64,000 bases of DNA from Pseudoalteromonas sp. SMS1 (GTDB lineage: Bacteria > Pseudomonadota > Gammaproteobacteria > Enterobacterales > Alteromonadaceae), in assembly GCF_021530565.1 (NCBI RefSeq), contig NZ_JAKGBI010000017.1, positions 1 to 64,000 on the forward strand. Direction: 5' to 3'. Shown here one piece after another: positions 1 to 8,416 of the stretch (position 1 is the stretch's first letter; each line of letters starts with the position of its first letter). The position numbers were made by a program, and so were the translations under genes. A model generated the notes under the pieces. It searched no databases. It was not told the DNA's origin and saw only the letters and a list, made by a program, of their open reading frames with translations.

Positions 1-103
1 AGAGCTAATCTGCCCAATCGCGATGGACGAAGGTCTACGTTTCGCTATCCGTGAAGGTGGCCGTACAGTTGGTGCTGGTGTTGTAGCATCAATCATCGAG
101 TAA
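1..103 (+). CDS. tuf: Elongation factor Tu, C-terminal end (partial)
   Basis: The window opens inside this gene. The readable part gives the last 33 residues, ending in the conserved EF-Tu domain 3 strand ([20 protein letters not shown]), which is near-invariant in bacteria. EF-Tu delivers aminoacyl-tRNA to the ribosome as a GTP complex in the cytosol. The stop at 101-103 is followed by a strong terminator, so the transcription unit, probably the rpsL-rpsG-fusA-tuf operon, ends here and the following genes are separate. Confidence 0.97.
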   Translation, partial: ELICPIAMDEGLRFAIREGGRTVGAGVVASIIE

Positions 104-140
104 TAGTTACACGTTAGCTAATTCGATAATACGAATATTA

Positions 141-168
141 AAAAGCCGCTCATTGAGCGGCTTTTTTT
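141..168 (+). terminator. Rho-independent terminator of tuf
   Basis: GCCGCTCATTGAGCGGC forms a short GC-rich stem followed by seven T, 38 bases after the tuf stop. Confidence 0.93.
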
Positions 169-366
169 ATGCCCTATGGAAACATCGACACGACGAGCAG
201 ACGCTGGGTGTATGAGCACACATTTGCATCCACGATGTTGAATTCAAGATAAGATCCATACACCTCTACTTTTCACACTTTTCCCCGTATCTCTACTACT
301 TTTGCCTCAGTGGGGCGTGTATCTATTTGTCATGATAGGGCTCATCCATAATAAAGAGAGCAAATC

Positions 367-999
367 ATGGCTACATCACTGACGCTAGAGTTGTTGGCTG
401 AAATAGTGCCACAAGCAAACCCTGAACACATTGAAAAATATTTAACGGCTTTGAATGAGGTTTTACCTCAATTTGAAATAAATACACCACTGCGGGTCGC
501 ACATTTTTTGGCTCAAATTGCCCATGAAAGCGGCTATTTTAGGTGTAGTAGTGAAAATTTAAACTACAGCCAAAAAGCACTCAGAGCCGTGTTTGGTAAA
601 TATTTTCCTGATGATGCGAGTGCGGAAGCCTATGCTCGCCAGCCAGAAAAAATTGCCAACCGTGTCTATGCCGATCGTATGGGTAATGGCGATGAAGCTT
701 CAGGCGATGGCTGGAAGTATCGCGGCAGAGGGCTAATTCAGTTAACGGGTAAAGACAATTATGTACGGTGTGGTAAAGCGCTCGGCTTAGACTTGATCAG
801 CGACCCGGAGGTGGTGAGTGCAGATGCGAAGGTGGCGATTCAAAGTGCTTGTCACTATTGGCAAAGTTGTGACCTCAATGGTTGGGCTGATAAAGATGAA
901 TTGGTCACCATCACGAAACGCATTAATGGGGGCACACATGGTCTAGATGACCGTGCAGCCCTCCTCAATCGTGCCAAGCAATTTTTAGAGATCGCATAA
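367..999 (+). CDS. GH19 family glycoside hydrolase (chitinase/endolysin-like)
   Basis: 210-residue enzyme of the compact bacterial/phage GH19 type. It cleaves beta-1,4 links in peptidoglycan or chitin. The family's AHESG segment carries the probable catalytic Glu54. Residues 101-128 (YADRMGNGDEASGDG, then WKYRGRGLIQLTG) are the classic GH19 core, with Glu110 a candidate second acid. No signal peptide is visible, so export would need lysis, a holin-like route or a dedicated system. The start follows an AG-rich ribosome site (AAAGAGAG). It is the first gene of a tight co-directional set; the next gene begins 9 bases after its stop. Phage-type endolysins share this fold, but no other phage gene is nearby. 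Confidence 0.88.
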   Translation: MATSLTLELLAEIVPQANPEHIEKYLTALNEVLPQFEINTPLRVAHFLAQIAHESGYFRCSSENLNYSQKALRAVFGKYFPDDASAEAYARQPEKIANRVYADRMGNGDEASGDGWKYRGRGLIQLTGKDNYVRCGKALGLDLISDPEVVSADAKVAIQSACHYWQSCDLNGWADKDELVTITKRINGGTHGLDDRAALLNRAKQFLEIA

Positions 1000-1008
1000 G
1001 GAAAGCAC

Positions 1009-1833
1009 ATGGACGCAATTAGTAAACTGTCTCTCGTAGAATTAAGCAGCCACTTCAAGGCATTAAAAGGCGCAGAAGTATGTTGGCCTCGCATTGAAAA
1101 AATGATCTCGGACACTGCGAATAGTTGGCAGCAAAGCGGTAAGGCGCCGAACGAGTTATCCGTGATGCACATTTGGTGGCACACTTGTTTTGAACTGCTG
1201 GCATCACACCAAGTGCAGATCACGGCAATAAATTATGAAGACGAGTACGTTGAGATTAATAATATTGGCCCTGCGATTATTGATCTCAGCGGCTGGAAAA
1301 TTGATGCGGGGGATGAACACCAAACTTTTACATTTGCAAAAGATACCTTGATTTACCCTCATGAGACATTACGCATTGATACCTATCCTGGTAGTGCATT
1401 GAGCTTTAACAGTAAACGACCAATTTGGAATAACAAAGGGGACATCGGTAGCCTATATGACCGTGATGGGGCGCTCATCAGTCAATGGGTTTACGGCTGC
1501 GCTGCGCATCAACACCTTGAATTAAGCCAAGTCAACTTCGACGGTTTAGAAGCGAAGAAAGAAGGGGATGAGTTTGTCGAGATCACCAATGTCAGTCACT
1601 CAATCGCGGATATTTCCCTATGGCAAATTCGTGGCAATAAAGGGCAATGCTTTGAGTTTCCATCCGGGTCCACGATTAAGCCCCAAGGGGTCGTGCGTGT
1701 TTATACCAATCAATATCATCCAAGCACGGGCGGGTATAATTTTGAGAGCCAGCGTGCATTGTGGTCAAACGAGGGGGGCGAAGCCGCACTCTATGACAAC
1801 CAAAATGGCTGTATTAGCGAATACCACTGGTGA
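1009..1833 (+). CDS. Protein with two lamin-tail domains (LTD)
   Basis: 274 residues. Residues 1-70 are a helical N-terminal part I do not recognise. Two immunoglobulin-like lamin-tail domains follow, at about 68-155 and 175-270. Each shows the family pattern EYVEI.N.....IDLSGW.I.....Q.F.F......I.P...LR.YT. LTD domains usually sit on exported or envelope proteins and bind ligands or anchor enzymes; no catalytic motif is visible. No signal peptide is seen, as with the GH19 protein immediately upstream. The two could therefore act together, for example as substrate-binding and hydrolase parts. The ribosome site AAGGAAAG precedes the ATG. A short GGGGGC/GCCCCC hairpin follows at about 1840-1853. 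Confidence 0.8.
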   Translation: MDAISKLSLVELSSHFKALKGAEVCWPRIEKMISDTANSWQQSGKAPNELSVMHIWWHTCFELLASHQVQITAINYEDEYVEINNIGPAIIDLSGWKIDAGDEHQTFTFAKDTLIYPHETLRIDTYPGSALSFNSKRPIWNNKGDIGSLYDRDGALISQWVYGCAAHQHLELSQVNFDGLEAKKEGDEFVEITNVSHSIADISLWQIRGNKGQCFEFPSGSTIKPQGVVRVYTNQYHPSTGGYNFESQRALWSNEGGEAALYDNQNGCISEYHW

Positions 1834-1863
1834 AAAGAAGGGGGCATAGCCCCCAGTAAACTG

Positions 1864-2964
1864 ATGATAAATAAAAAACAATCTAATTCAATCGAGGTAT
1901 CTGCTGACATTGCACAGGTCATTCAAGAAGGGCAGCAGCTGGTATCGTATATGGCCAAACATGGGCAAGTTAGTTTAGATCCCGCATTGGCTGAAGTCAT
2001 GATCAATGCGAAGTATAAACTTCAGAAAAAACAATGGAGTGCCCAAGATGAAGCCGATGTATTACACAGCTACGATCAGCTTGCTCAGGCTGTTGCACCG
2101 GTGTCGATGGAAAGTATTCAAGCAATTTCACGACAAGCGGCTGACAAACCAAGCCGAGCCGAGCGTGCCGTTGCCTGGTACAGACGCTATACCTTGGTGG
2201 CGTTACTGTGTCTGCTATTTGTTCAAGTTTACTATTTGTTTGGTCACGCATTGGCGCATGATCTCAAGGCTCTGTATGAAAGTCGTAATGAATGGCAAAT
2301 AAAAGTTGCCAAAACCACGCCAGAGAGCACTGACTATGTGCAAATACAGCAAAGTTATGAAGAGGTAGGGCAAAGACTTGACGCTAACTATAACTTACTC
2401 AAAGTTTGGAATCGTGTGTGGTTATTTGGATTGACATTCAATAGCGATATTCCGCCATATAGTCAGGAAAAGCTAGATGTTGAACAACGGCGCTTACAGC
2501 GAGAGCAGGCCAATGTCAGCGAATTGGATAACTTGCAACTCGCCGAAACTCGGCTCAAAGCACGTTTACAACTTTTTGAAAATATGTTGTTTGCTGAGTC
2601 TGTTTTAGAGGTACTTCAAGGGTATGTTTTACCCTTGTTGTATGGGTTATTAGGGGCGTTTATCTTTGTGCTTAGAGACTTATTAAAAGAAATAAAAGCC
2701 ATCACCTTCACCACAGACAGCGAGATCCGATATCGTTTAAGGCTAACGCTCGGCGCGCTCGGCGGTATGATCATTGGTTGGTTTTTGAATCCTCAGGAAT
2801 TGTCCGGATTAGCATCTCTTTCGCCGATGGCACTGGCTTTTCTAATGGGTTACAACGTTGATGTGTTGTTTGCAATGATGGATCAAATAATCGATAAATT
2901 GCGCGATGCACTGGCAAATAATGCAACAACACACGCGCAATCTGAGCGTCATAAATCTGAGTGA
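1864..2964 (+). CDS. Four-helix membrane protein, paralog A (unknown function)
   Basis: 366 residues, not assigned to a family. The soluble N-terminal part (1-105) contains a helical stretch. A membrane helix lies at about 109-128, a charged, partly coiled-coil loop at 130-245, and three further helices at about 252-272, 294-308 and 319-336. The tail is charged. The N-terminal QKKQW...VLHSYDQLAQAVAP and C-terminal GY..DVLFAMMDQIIDKL segments match corresponding segments of the next gene, so the two are diverged paralogs. A hetero-oligomeric inner-membrane complex is a reasonable inference. The start has no strong ribosome site, which suggests coupling to the upstream gene. Confidence 0.75.
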   Translation: MINKKQSNSIEVSADIAQVIQEGQQLVSYMAKHGQVSLDPALAEVMINAKYKLQKKQWSAQDEADVLHSYDQLAQAVAPVSMESIQAISRQAADKPSRAERAVAWYRRYTLVALLCLLFVQVYYLFGHALAHDLKALYESRNEWQIKVAKTTPESTDYVQIQQSYEEVGQRLDANYNLLKVWNRVWLFGLTFNSDIPPYSQEKLDVEQRRLQREQANVSELDNLQLAETRLKARLQLFENMLFAESVLEVLQGYVLPLLYGLLGAFIFVLRDLLKEIKAITFTTDSEIRYRLRLTLGALGGMIIGWFLNPQELSGLASLSPMALAFLMGYNVDVLFAMMDQIIDKLRDALANNATTHAQSERHKSE

Positions 2965-3070
2965 ATTGACGGAAATATTGAGTAATTTCCACGATAACCT
3001 CATTAAATATGCCGATTATCTTCAAGTTTGTTTACGTATTTTAGGCATATCATTTTCATAGGAGATCATC

Positions 3071-4054
3071 ATGGAAGTCCAGCAGGAAACTGTTATCGAC
3101 CCTCAACAAGCTGAGCATGAATTTGCGGCTATTTTGGCGCAGAGCAAAGCAATGGCAGAGTTTTCATTTCATAAAGGAATCAAGGTGCCTGAATCGATTA
3201 TGGTCAAACTCGACGCAATGACCACGACAAGTAAACGTAACCTAGAAGTCAGGGCGCTCACTCAAGTGCATAACAGACTGACCGAATTGGTTGCGCCGGC
3301 AAAGCCGGAAACGATTTGGTTAATGTCGGAAGAAACAAAAAAGGGCAGCTGGTTGCTATTTTTAGGCAGAGTCCCATTGATCCGCAAGATGATGGTGGTC
3401 GCCATTATGTCCTTGGTCGTGCTGATCGCGCTGAGCTTATCAAGTTATATAAATAACGAGAATATGGTTGCCAGCATGTTTGATATGGAAGGCACGCGTT
3501 TACTCTATGTCCAGGCGATCTTACTGGCTTCTGCCGCCATTGGGGCATCTTTTGCAGCGTTATTTAAAGCCAATAGCTATGTTACCGCGGGGGTCTACGA
3601 CCCCAAATACGAAAGCTCTTACTGGGTACGTTTTGTGGTGGGCTTAATCGCTGGCATCATTTTAACGCAGCTTATTCCGGTGAATTTAGATGCGGTAGCC
3701 AGTGCCGCGAGCAGTGAAACCGGGGGGGCGCCGGTGAGTCATGCCGCACTTAGGATCACCATGGCCTTGGTGGGAGGGTTTTCTGCGAATTTGGTGTATA
3801 AAATCCTCGATCGTATTGTTGAAACGGTGCAATCCTTTATTTCTCCAAGCATCCCCGAAGACCCACAAGTGTTAAAGCAAAATCTTGAAAACCAATTTCG
3901 CAAACAAGAACTAGACCAAATTACAGTGTGGAGTCAGGGGATTGTTGCGATACAGAGTAAGCTGGCTTTGGAACCGAATATGCCGGTGTCGAAAATTCAA
4001 CAAATGCTTGCTGATTATCTAAAAGAAGTCATGAATGCACATGAGGAGAAATGA
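3071..4054 (+). CDS. Four-helix membrane protein, paralog B (unknown function)
   Basis: 327 residues with the same plan as the preceding protein: soluble N-terminal part (1-100), a helix at about 106-126, a shorter loop, then helices at about 145-165, 186-202 and 227-246, and a charged C-terminal region of about 75 residues. SKRNLEVRALTQVHNRLTEL and GGFSANLVYKILDRI align with the equivalent parts of paralog A. The long coiled loop of A is missing. The ribosome site is AGGAGAT. The following lipoprotein starts two bases after its stop, so the genes are very likely co-translated. The function is not known to me. Confidence 0.75.
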   Translation: MEVQQETVIDPQQAEHEFAAILAQSKAMAEFSFHKGIKVPESIMVKLDAMTTTSKRNLEVRALTQVHNRLTELVAPAKPETIWLMSEETKKGSWLLFLGRVPLIRKMMVVAIMSLVVLIALSLSSYINNENMVASMFDMEGTRLLYVQAILLASAAIGASFAALFKANSYVTAGVYDPKYESSYWVRFVVGLIAGIILTQLIPVNLDAVASAASSETGGAPVSHAALRITMALVGGFSANLVYKILDRIVETVQSFISPSIPEDPQVLKQNLENQFRKQELDQITVWSQGIVAIQSKLALEPNMPVSKIQQMLADYLKEVMNAHEEK

Positions 4055-4055
4055 G

Positions 4056-4496
4056 ATGATCAAATCATGGTTTAAACTGGTGGTCATTTTTGCGACTTTG
4101 CTGATTTTAAGCTCGCAAGTTGGATGTTCGTTGCATTTAATATCAGAGTATGACCGTGCGTCACAGCGCAATATGCTCAGCTTGATGAAAAAGATTGATG
4201 GTTTTTATTTACATATGGCCAATGTGGCGCCTGCTAAACGCCAGTTTGCTCACTACCTCAGTGGGTACACCAATATTGAAGTAGAAATCAATGCCTTATT
4301 GCAGCGACAAAAGGTACGAGAACTGAATGAGCTCACCGTCAAGCAAGTCGAGATTTTACTGGCGTTATGGCAGCAAGGTAGAGGTGCCCACAAAAGCAAA
4401 GACAGCATTTCGGACTTCATTATTAAACGTCGCCGGTCCGAATATCAACGGGTGATGCTGGCCATGATCCGAGGCGAAGAAAGCAAAGCACAATAG
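4056..4496 (+). CDS. Small lipoprotein (unknown function)
   Basis: 146 residues starting at the ATG preceded by GAGGAGAA. An upstream in-frame ATG at 4035 lies inside the previous gene and has no ribosome site. The N-terminus is a lipoprotein signal (VVIFATLLILSSQVGCS) with a plausible lipobox SQVGC, so it should be diacylated and membrane-anchored. The mature part is helical and charged, with no recognised domain. Its position directly after two membrane paralogs suggests it is the outer-membrane or periplasmic partner of that complex; this is inference. Confidence 0.72.
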   Translation: MIKSWFKLVVIFATLLILSSQVGCSLHLISEYDRASQRNMLSLMKKIDGFYLHMANVAPAKRQFAHYLSGYTNIEVEINALLQRQKVRELNELTVKQVEILLALWQQGRGAHKSKDSISDFIIKRRRSEYQRVMLAMIRGEESKAQ

Positions 4497-4506
4497 GAGA
4501 AAAAGG

Positions 4507-4821
4507 ATGGAGTTTAACATTGCAAAAACACTGCAAGATGTCAGTGGACAGGTAATGAGTGATATGGGAGAAGCAGGCAGTTCATTTGCTGGGGAGCTCG
4601 GTAAGGCCTTCGCAGAAAAAGAGCAAAGCTTAGCGGAACTCAGTAACGCCTACTTGCAGGGGGAACTGGATGAAGATGACTTGAAGTTTGAGCTGGCGCG
4701 AGAGCAAAAAGTCATAGAAGCACAGCTTATAACACTCGAAATTGCCGCTAAGGCGGCGATACAAAAGGCGGTTAACAGTGTGATGGAAGGACTTACAAGC
4801 ACTTTAAAGGGCGCATTATAA
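4507..4821 (+). CDS. Small helical protein (unknown function)
   Basis: 104 residues with a good ribosome site (AGGAGAAAAAGG). It is almost entirely predicted helix, acidic in the middle (GELDEDDLKFELAREQ), with a small-residue-rich amphipathic C-terminus (AAKAAIQKAV). No signal peptide or membrane helix is seen. It is the last gene before a terminator and lies 10 bases after the lipoprotein gene. It does not carry the RebB motifs found elsewhere in the window. Structural subunit, chaperone and adaptor are all possible; I cannot choose. Confidence 0.65.
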   Translation: MEFNIAKTLQDVSGQVMSDMGEAGSSFAGELGKAFAEKEQSLAELSNAYLQGELDEDDLKFELAREQKVIEAQLITLEIAAKAAIQKAVNSVMEGLTSTLKGAL

Positions 4822-4837
4822 CGTTCCCATTTTTGTC

Positions 4838-4868
4838 AAAAGGTGCAAGGATGCACCTTCTTTTTTTA
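4838..4868 (+). terminator. Rho-independent terminator closing the first gene set
   Basis: AAGGTGCA and TGCACCTT form an 8-bp stem with a 4-base loop, followed by a run of seven or more T. It separates the 367-4821 set from the 4950-8946 set. Confidence 0.9.
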
Positions 4869-4949
4869 GCCCTCAATTATCGTCAAATCGGCCGATTCGC
4901 CTTATTTAAATACCGTTAAGCTCATTCTATTTACTCATGGAGAATGGTA

Positions 4950-6200
4950 ATGAGCAAAGCGAAAAAACGCATTCGTTGGCGGCGGGTACGTATTCTAAAG
5001 CCATACAATTATTACTTTCATGCGGGCACGAAAGCACATCTTGGCCAAACGGTCGTTGCCCAGCCAATTAATTCGGCATGTGTGGCAGATACAGGCGCCG
5101 AACCAGCACGCCACGTAGACAGTTACGCTGCAGTTGCACCAGCGTCGGCGCCGGCGTGCCCTCAAGGCGAGAATGAAACAACCATTGAGGCACGGTTGGG
5201 TACACATGTCGAAGAGATCGCCAGCGAAGCTCCAGAGGAATCTCCATTGGCAGTGTTTGAACCGGGACAGAACCCTTATGTCTTTTACCTTCAGCAAGTA
5301 CCTGTCATGTTGACCAGCTTGCCACAAGAGGTCGCAGTCCCAGTGGAGTCGAGCAAGGAGCCGATCGTTGAACTTGAGCCGATTGAACGCACTGCCGCTG
5401 TGCTGACGGCGCAACCGTGTGAAGAGCCGCAGCTTGATGAAGCGCCGCAGTTGTTTTGGTCAATACCTAAATGGGCGAGGGCGCAGAGCAAGTCTCAACG
5501 ACAAGGCGTGAAGTCGCCTCATGTGATGGACTTGCCTGTACGGTTTGGCGGAAATGTGATGCGTCAGCATTATCATAGTGAGTTTGTGGAGGCGATTGAC
5601 AATCAACTCCGCCCACATACCTGCCATTTAATGACTTTGAGCGCACTGCTTCATACACCTCACACGTTATCTACATGGCTTACACAGTTGCCCTTTACGC
5701 ATCTTTGCCGGCTTCTCACTGGTTTGGGAGAGCAAAATTCGGAGAATACTTCATTGGCACACCTATTGTCTGATGTGTTAAGTCGCGAAGCCAACAGCGT
5801 ATTGAATGAGGCGCAACTTGCGGCGCAGTTACTGACATATATGAAAGATGTGGTGCAACATGATTTTCACGGTACTGCGGAGCAGTTCATAAACTTGTTG
5901 CTGACACAGTGCAGCATGACGAGTTGGATTTTACTTCGCCAGAATACAATGCCCTTACTGTGTGAACCCATGTCGAGTTTGGTCATGTCTGCGCCATGGT
6001 CGGTATCGGCACACCTTGATCATCTTGTCGCGTGGGAAAAACCCATTGAGGTTATTATGTTCACTTTGCCAGAGGGGATCGGTAAGTGTCTTAGTGCACA
6101 TAGCCAAATGTTGGAAAAGCAATGGCAGCCGTATTTAACCATGTCGCTTTTAGAGTTCATGTATTCACAGCAGTCTTTGCCACGATCCCCCAATTTTTAG
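4950..6200 (+). CDS. Uncharacterised protein with low-complexity N-terminal region
   Basis: 416 residues. The ATG at 4950 is favoured over 4944 because GGAG lies 7 bases before it but only one base before the other. The N-terminus is strongly basic (KAKKRIRWRRVRILK). A Pro/Ala/Glu-rich, probably disordered stretch runs to about residue 165. A helical C-terminal region (about 195-410), rich in Leu, His and Cys, follows. I recognise no domain. The basic start could bind nucleic acid or membrane phosphate. It opens the second gene set, after a terminator and a 120-base gap. Confidence 0.6.
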   Translation: MSKAKKRIRWRRVRILKPYNYYFHAGTKAHLGQTVVAQPINSACVADTGAEPARHVDSYAAVAPASAPACPQGENETTIEARLGTHVEEIASEAPEESPLAVFEPGQNPYVFYLQQVPVMLTSLPQEVAVPVESSKEPIVELEPIERTAAVLTAQPCEEPQLDEAPQLFWSIPKWARAQSKSQRQGVKSPHVMDLPVRFGGNVMRQHYHSEFVEAIDNQLRPHTCHLMTLSALLHTPHTLSTWLTQLPFTHLCRLLTGLGEQNSENTSLAHLLSDVLSREANSVLNEAQLAAQLLTYMKDVVQHDFHGTAEQFINLLLTQCSMTSWILLRQNTMPLLCEPMSSLVMSAPWSVSAHLDHLVAWEKPIEVIMFTLPEGIGKCLSAHSQMLEKQWQPYLTMSLLEFMYSQQSLPRSPNF

Positions 6201-6259
6201 CACTCCGTTGTGAATAGGATAGAGACATCAACATAACCACAACTACGGAGCAGAATGGT

Positions 6260-6970
6260 ATGACCAACCTGGTATTTCGTTCAGGCATTGCAAGTGATGG
6301 GCGCAAGATTGCGCTGATATCGGATCAACTGGATGTCGAGGAAAAGTTCGATAACGGTTACAAAATCGCATACAAAGATAAAGATGGCAAAGATACGCCT
6401 GAACTCTTAGCTAAATGGAAAGAGGCGTTTACGGTGCACTCTAGAGAGTTTGCCATGTTGCCTTGTGGCGACTCGGTGCCGGCCACGATACAGCAGGGTT
6501 TTAACACCATGGTGTCTAGCTTACTCAAAGGGATAGATATCCTATTTTGTGATTACAATTTAGGTATTGAAGGCGACTTACCTATGTGTAATGACATTAT
6601 GGATATGCATCGCTCAACGGATTTTGTGTTGTTTTCTTGCGACTCTTTGGTTGGAGGCGATCCAAAGGTACAGCCTCATACGGTGGCATACAGTGCGCCG
6701 AGATATGAACAGGGACAGCAAATTGCCCAGCAGCACCGAATTTACTGCAAAACAGAAGCGTCCGCTTTTTGTCAGGCGATCAACGCCATTGTTACGCAAC
6801 GTGCGAAAGACAATATGAATGGGGGCCACATCAGAGACGATATTGATAGCTACATTGGTGAACCACCAATAGACAAGGAAGCAGCAGACCAAATATTGAA
6901 TCGATTTGTAGAAACGCTTCATAGCGAAGGCAATCCCCCCCCCGCGCTGACTCACCAAGATGCAGAATGA
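6260..6970 (+). CDS. Receiver-like protein (divergent response-regulator fold)
   Basis: 236 residues. Strand-like IALISD (17-22), GIDILFCDYNLG with Asp98 at the position of a phosphoacceptor, DFVLFSCDS (121-129) and a later IYCKT segment resemble the beta-3, beta-4 and beta-5 elements of a CheY-like receiver. The acidic pair after strand 1 and the usual Lys are not clear, so it may be a pseudo-receiver. The C-terminal 60 residues are helical (ADQILNRFVETLHSEG), with no DNA-binding domain. It probably regulates or scaffolds the products of this gene set; this is tentative. A run of eight C at about 6937-6944 near the 3' end is a possible slippage tract. Confidence 0.5.
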   Translation: MTNLVFRSGIASDGRKIALISDQLDVEEKFDNGYKIAYKDKDGKDTPELLAKWKEAFTVHSREFAMLPCGDSVPATIQQGFNTMVSSLLKGIDILFCDYNLGIEGDLPMCNDIMDMHRSTDFVLFSCDSLVGGDPKVQPHTVAYSAPRYEQGQQIAQQHRIYCKTEASAFCQAINAIVTQRAKDNMNGGHIRDDIDSYIGEPPIDKEAADQILNRFVETLHSEGNPPPALTHQDAE

Positions 6971-7050
6971 TGAGTGAGTATTAATGCCCTTACTCGGTCT
7001 TGTTAGCGCAAGGTCGAAGGGGGCAGATTACAGGTAAAAGGAGTGCCTTT

Positions 7051-8277
7051 ATGGATCCGTATTTCCATTATTATGGTACCTATTTGGCTGCATTGACGAT
7101 GGGCGTCAAGGCTGAAGCGGCGCAAGAGTTGGCCTATTACACACACCAAGCGGCATGCCAAACCGCAACCACGGTACCGTGCCCGTTATATTTTGAGGAT
7201 TATCGATTGAGCCCCGTGCTCACCGCCGACACGCACAGCGAGTTCGGACAGCACTGCTGCAATTTAGCGTTTCAATCTTTGCCTGCGTTTAGCAATACCG
7301 AGGTCGCCGACGCGCAACTGTGCAGTGAGCATGCGGGGAACACTGTTGGCAAGCAGTGCGCTGGGTTAAAATCGTTCACACAAATTCAACAGCCTAACGG
7401 TGTATGTCAAGGTGATACAGTGACACGGTGTTACTACAACCCGCTCACGGATATCGATTGGCAACATGGTGGGGACTTTAAGCGTCATTTTAGCGAGCGG
7501 CTACAACAAAAAGCCTATCGAACTGCGACCGTGCCAAACCACAAAAACGGACCGTTGTTTGCTCAGACCGTTCATAGGTTAGACGAGCAGTCAAATTTAT
7601 TGACCGCATCAATGAAGGCTGAGCAGTCAGAACTAGCAATGAAACTAGCTTGCACAGCAGACAGTGCATTTGCTAGAAAAATGCTCAATGATGTGATTTA
7701 TAAATGCCATTATGACAATCAAATTCAAGGCATTTCATGGCCTTTGTTTGGCTGTCGCTTGTATGTGTATCAAAACACGTGGCAGCATGAAAAAGATACA
7801 GTTCAAGCGCAAGTGACGGCATTTATTGCCACTTGTTATGCAATACAAAGTTGGCTCAAACGTGTGCCACTTAAGCATTGTGGGTTTTGGGTGCAAGGCA
7901 TGGTGCCGTCAGCCGTGATATCGGCGACAACGCAAATAGAGAGTCTGCTATATAGTGACCAAGACCATACACATGGTCACGGCCAGAGCGATGATTGGGC
8001 ACGGTTGATTGCACATCATTTACCGCAAGGTTGTTCCCCAACCCTGTATGGCATTGCACTTCGCCCGACACATCTTTATGAGCACGCTTTAATTGCTGGG
8101 AAAGTAACGCACACCGAGATAATTACCGATCTTACTGGGTTTAAGCGCTCTGCTTGGTTCAAGTTTAACAAAGCCGCGCAATATCACTGCGATTGGTTGG
8201 CAAGGCAGTTTTGTCACTACGAACTCAGCGCCTTTAATACGCGCCAAACGTTGGGTAATTTAGATATGTGGCGATAG
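7051..8277 (+). CDS. DUF6765-like protein (unknown function)
   Basis: 408 residues from the ATG preceded by AAAAGGAG at about 7036-7043; the longer frame from 7000 lacks a ribosome site. The N-terminus (DPYFHYYGTYLAALTMGVK, then AQELAYYTHQAA) resembles the start of the family I remember as DUF6765, whose members begin with an acidic residue plus HYYGTY. No function is established for that family to my knowledge. The protein is rich in Cys and His, so metal binding is possible. A conserved-looking block with TLYGIALRPTHLYEHA lies near 345-360. The family link is from memory and could be wrong. Confidence 0.5.
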   Translation: MDPYFHYYGTYLAALTMGVKAEAAQELAYYTHQAACQTATTVPCPLYFEDYRLSPVLTADTHSEFGQHCCNLAFQSLPAFSNTEVADAQLCSEHAGNTVGKQCAGLKSFTQIQQPNGVCQGDTVTRCYYNPLTDIDWQHGGDFKRHFSERLQQKAYRTATVPNHKNGPLFAQTVHRLDEQSNLLTASMKAEQSELAMKLACTADSAFARKMLNDVIYKCHYDNQIQGISWPLFGCRLYVYQNTWQHEKDTVQAQVTAFIATCYAIQSWLKRVPLKHCGFWVQGMVPSAVISATTQIESLLYSDQDHTHGHGQSDDWARLIAHHLPQGCSPTLYGIALRPTHLYEHALIAGKVTHTEIITDLTGFKRSAWFKFNKAAQYHCDWLARQFCHYELSAFNTRQTLGNLDMWR

Positions 8278-8314
8278 CCACGAGTACGCGTGTGATTTTC
8301 ACAATAAGGAAAAG

Positions 8315-8416
8315 ATGATGCGACTGTTAGATTTAATCATGATTGTGTGGCTAGTTTTATTGACGCTGTATGTACTGAATCCCAGTTTTCGTGCTCTGGT
8401 CAGTTTATGGCTGTAA
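8315..8416 (+). CDS. 33-residue single-helix membrane peptide
   Basis: ATG-ATG start preceded by AAGGAAAAG. The product is one hydrophobic helix (LLDLIMIVWLVLLTLYVL) with a short RALVSLWL tail. Its last ten bases overlap the likely start of the next gene (ATGGCTGTAA contains the start of the downstream frame and this stop), a layout typical of translational coupling. A holin-like or small regulatory membrane peptide is possible. No homolog is recognised. Confidence 0.5.
   Translation: MMRLLDLIMIVWLVLLTLYVLNPSFRALVSLWL

Noticed and set aside
367-4821. Phage lysis cassette (endolysin, holin-like membrane proteins, spanin-like lipoprotein).
   Set aside because: No terminase, capsid, tail or integrase gene is nearby. 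The membrane proteins are much larger than holins, and the LTD protein does not fit. The S24 repressor alone is not enough to call a prophage.
6931-6950. Programmed frameshift at the run of C near the end of the receiver-like gene.
   Set aside because: The zero frame ends normally a few codons later and neither alternative frame adds a recognisable extension.
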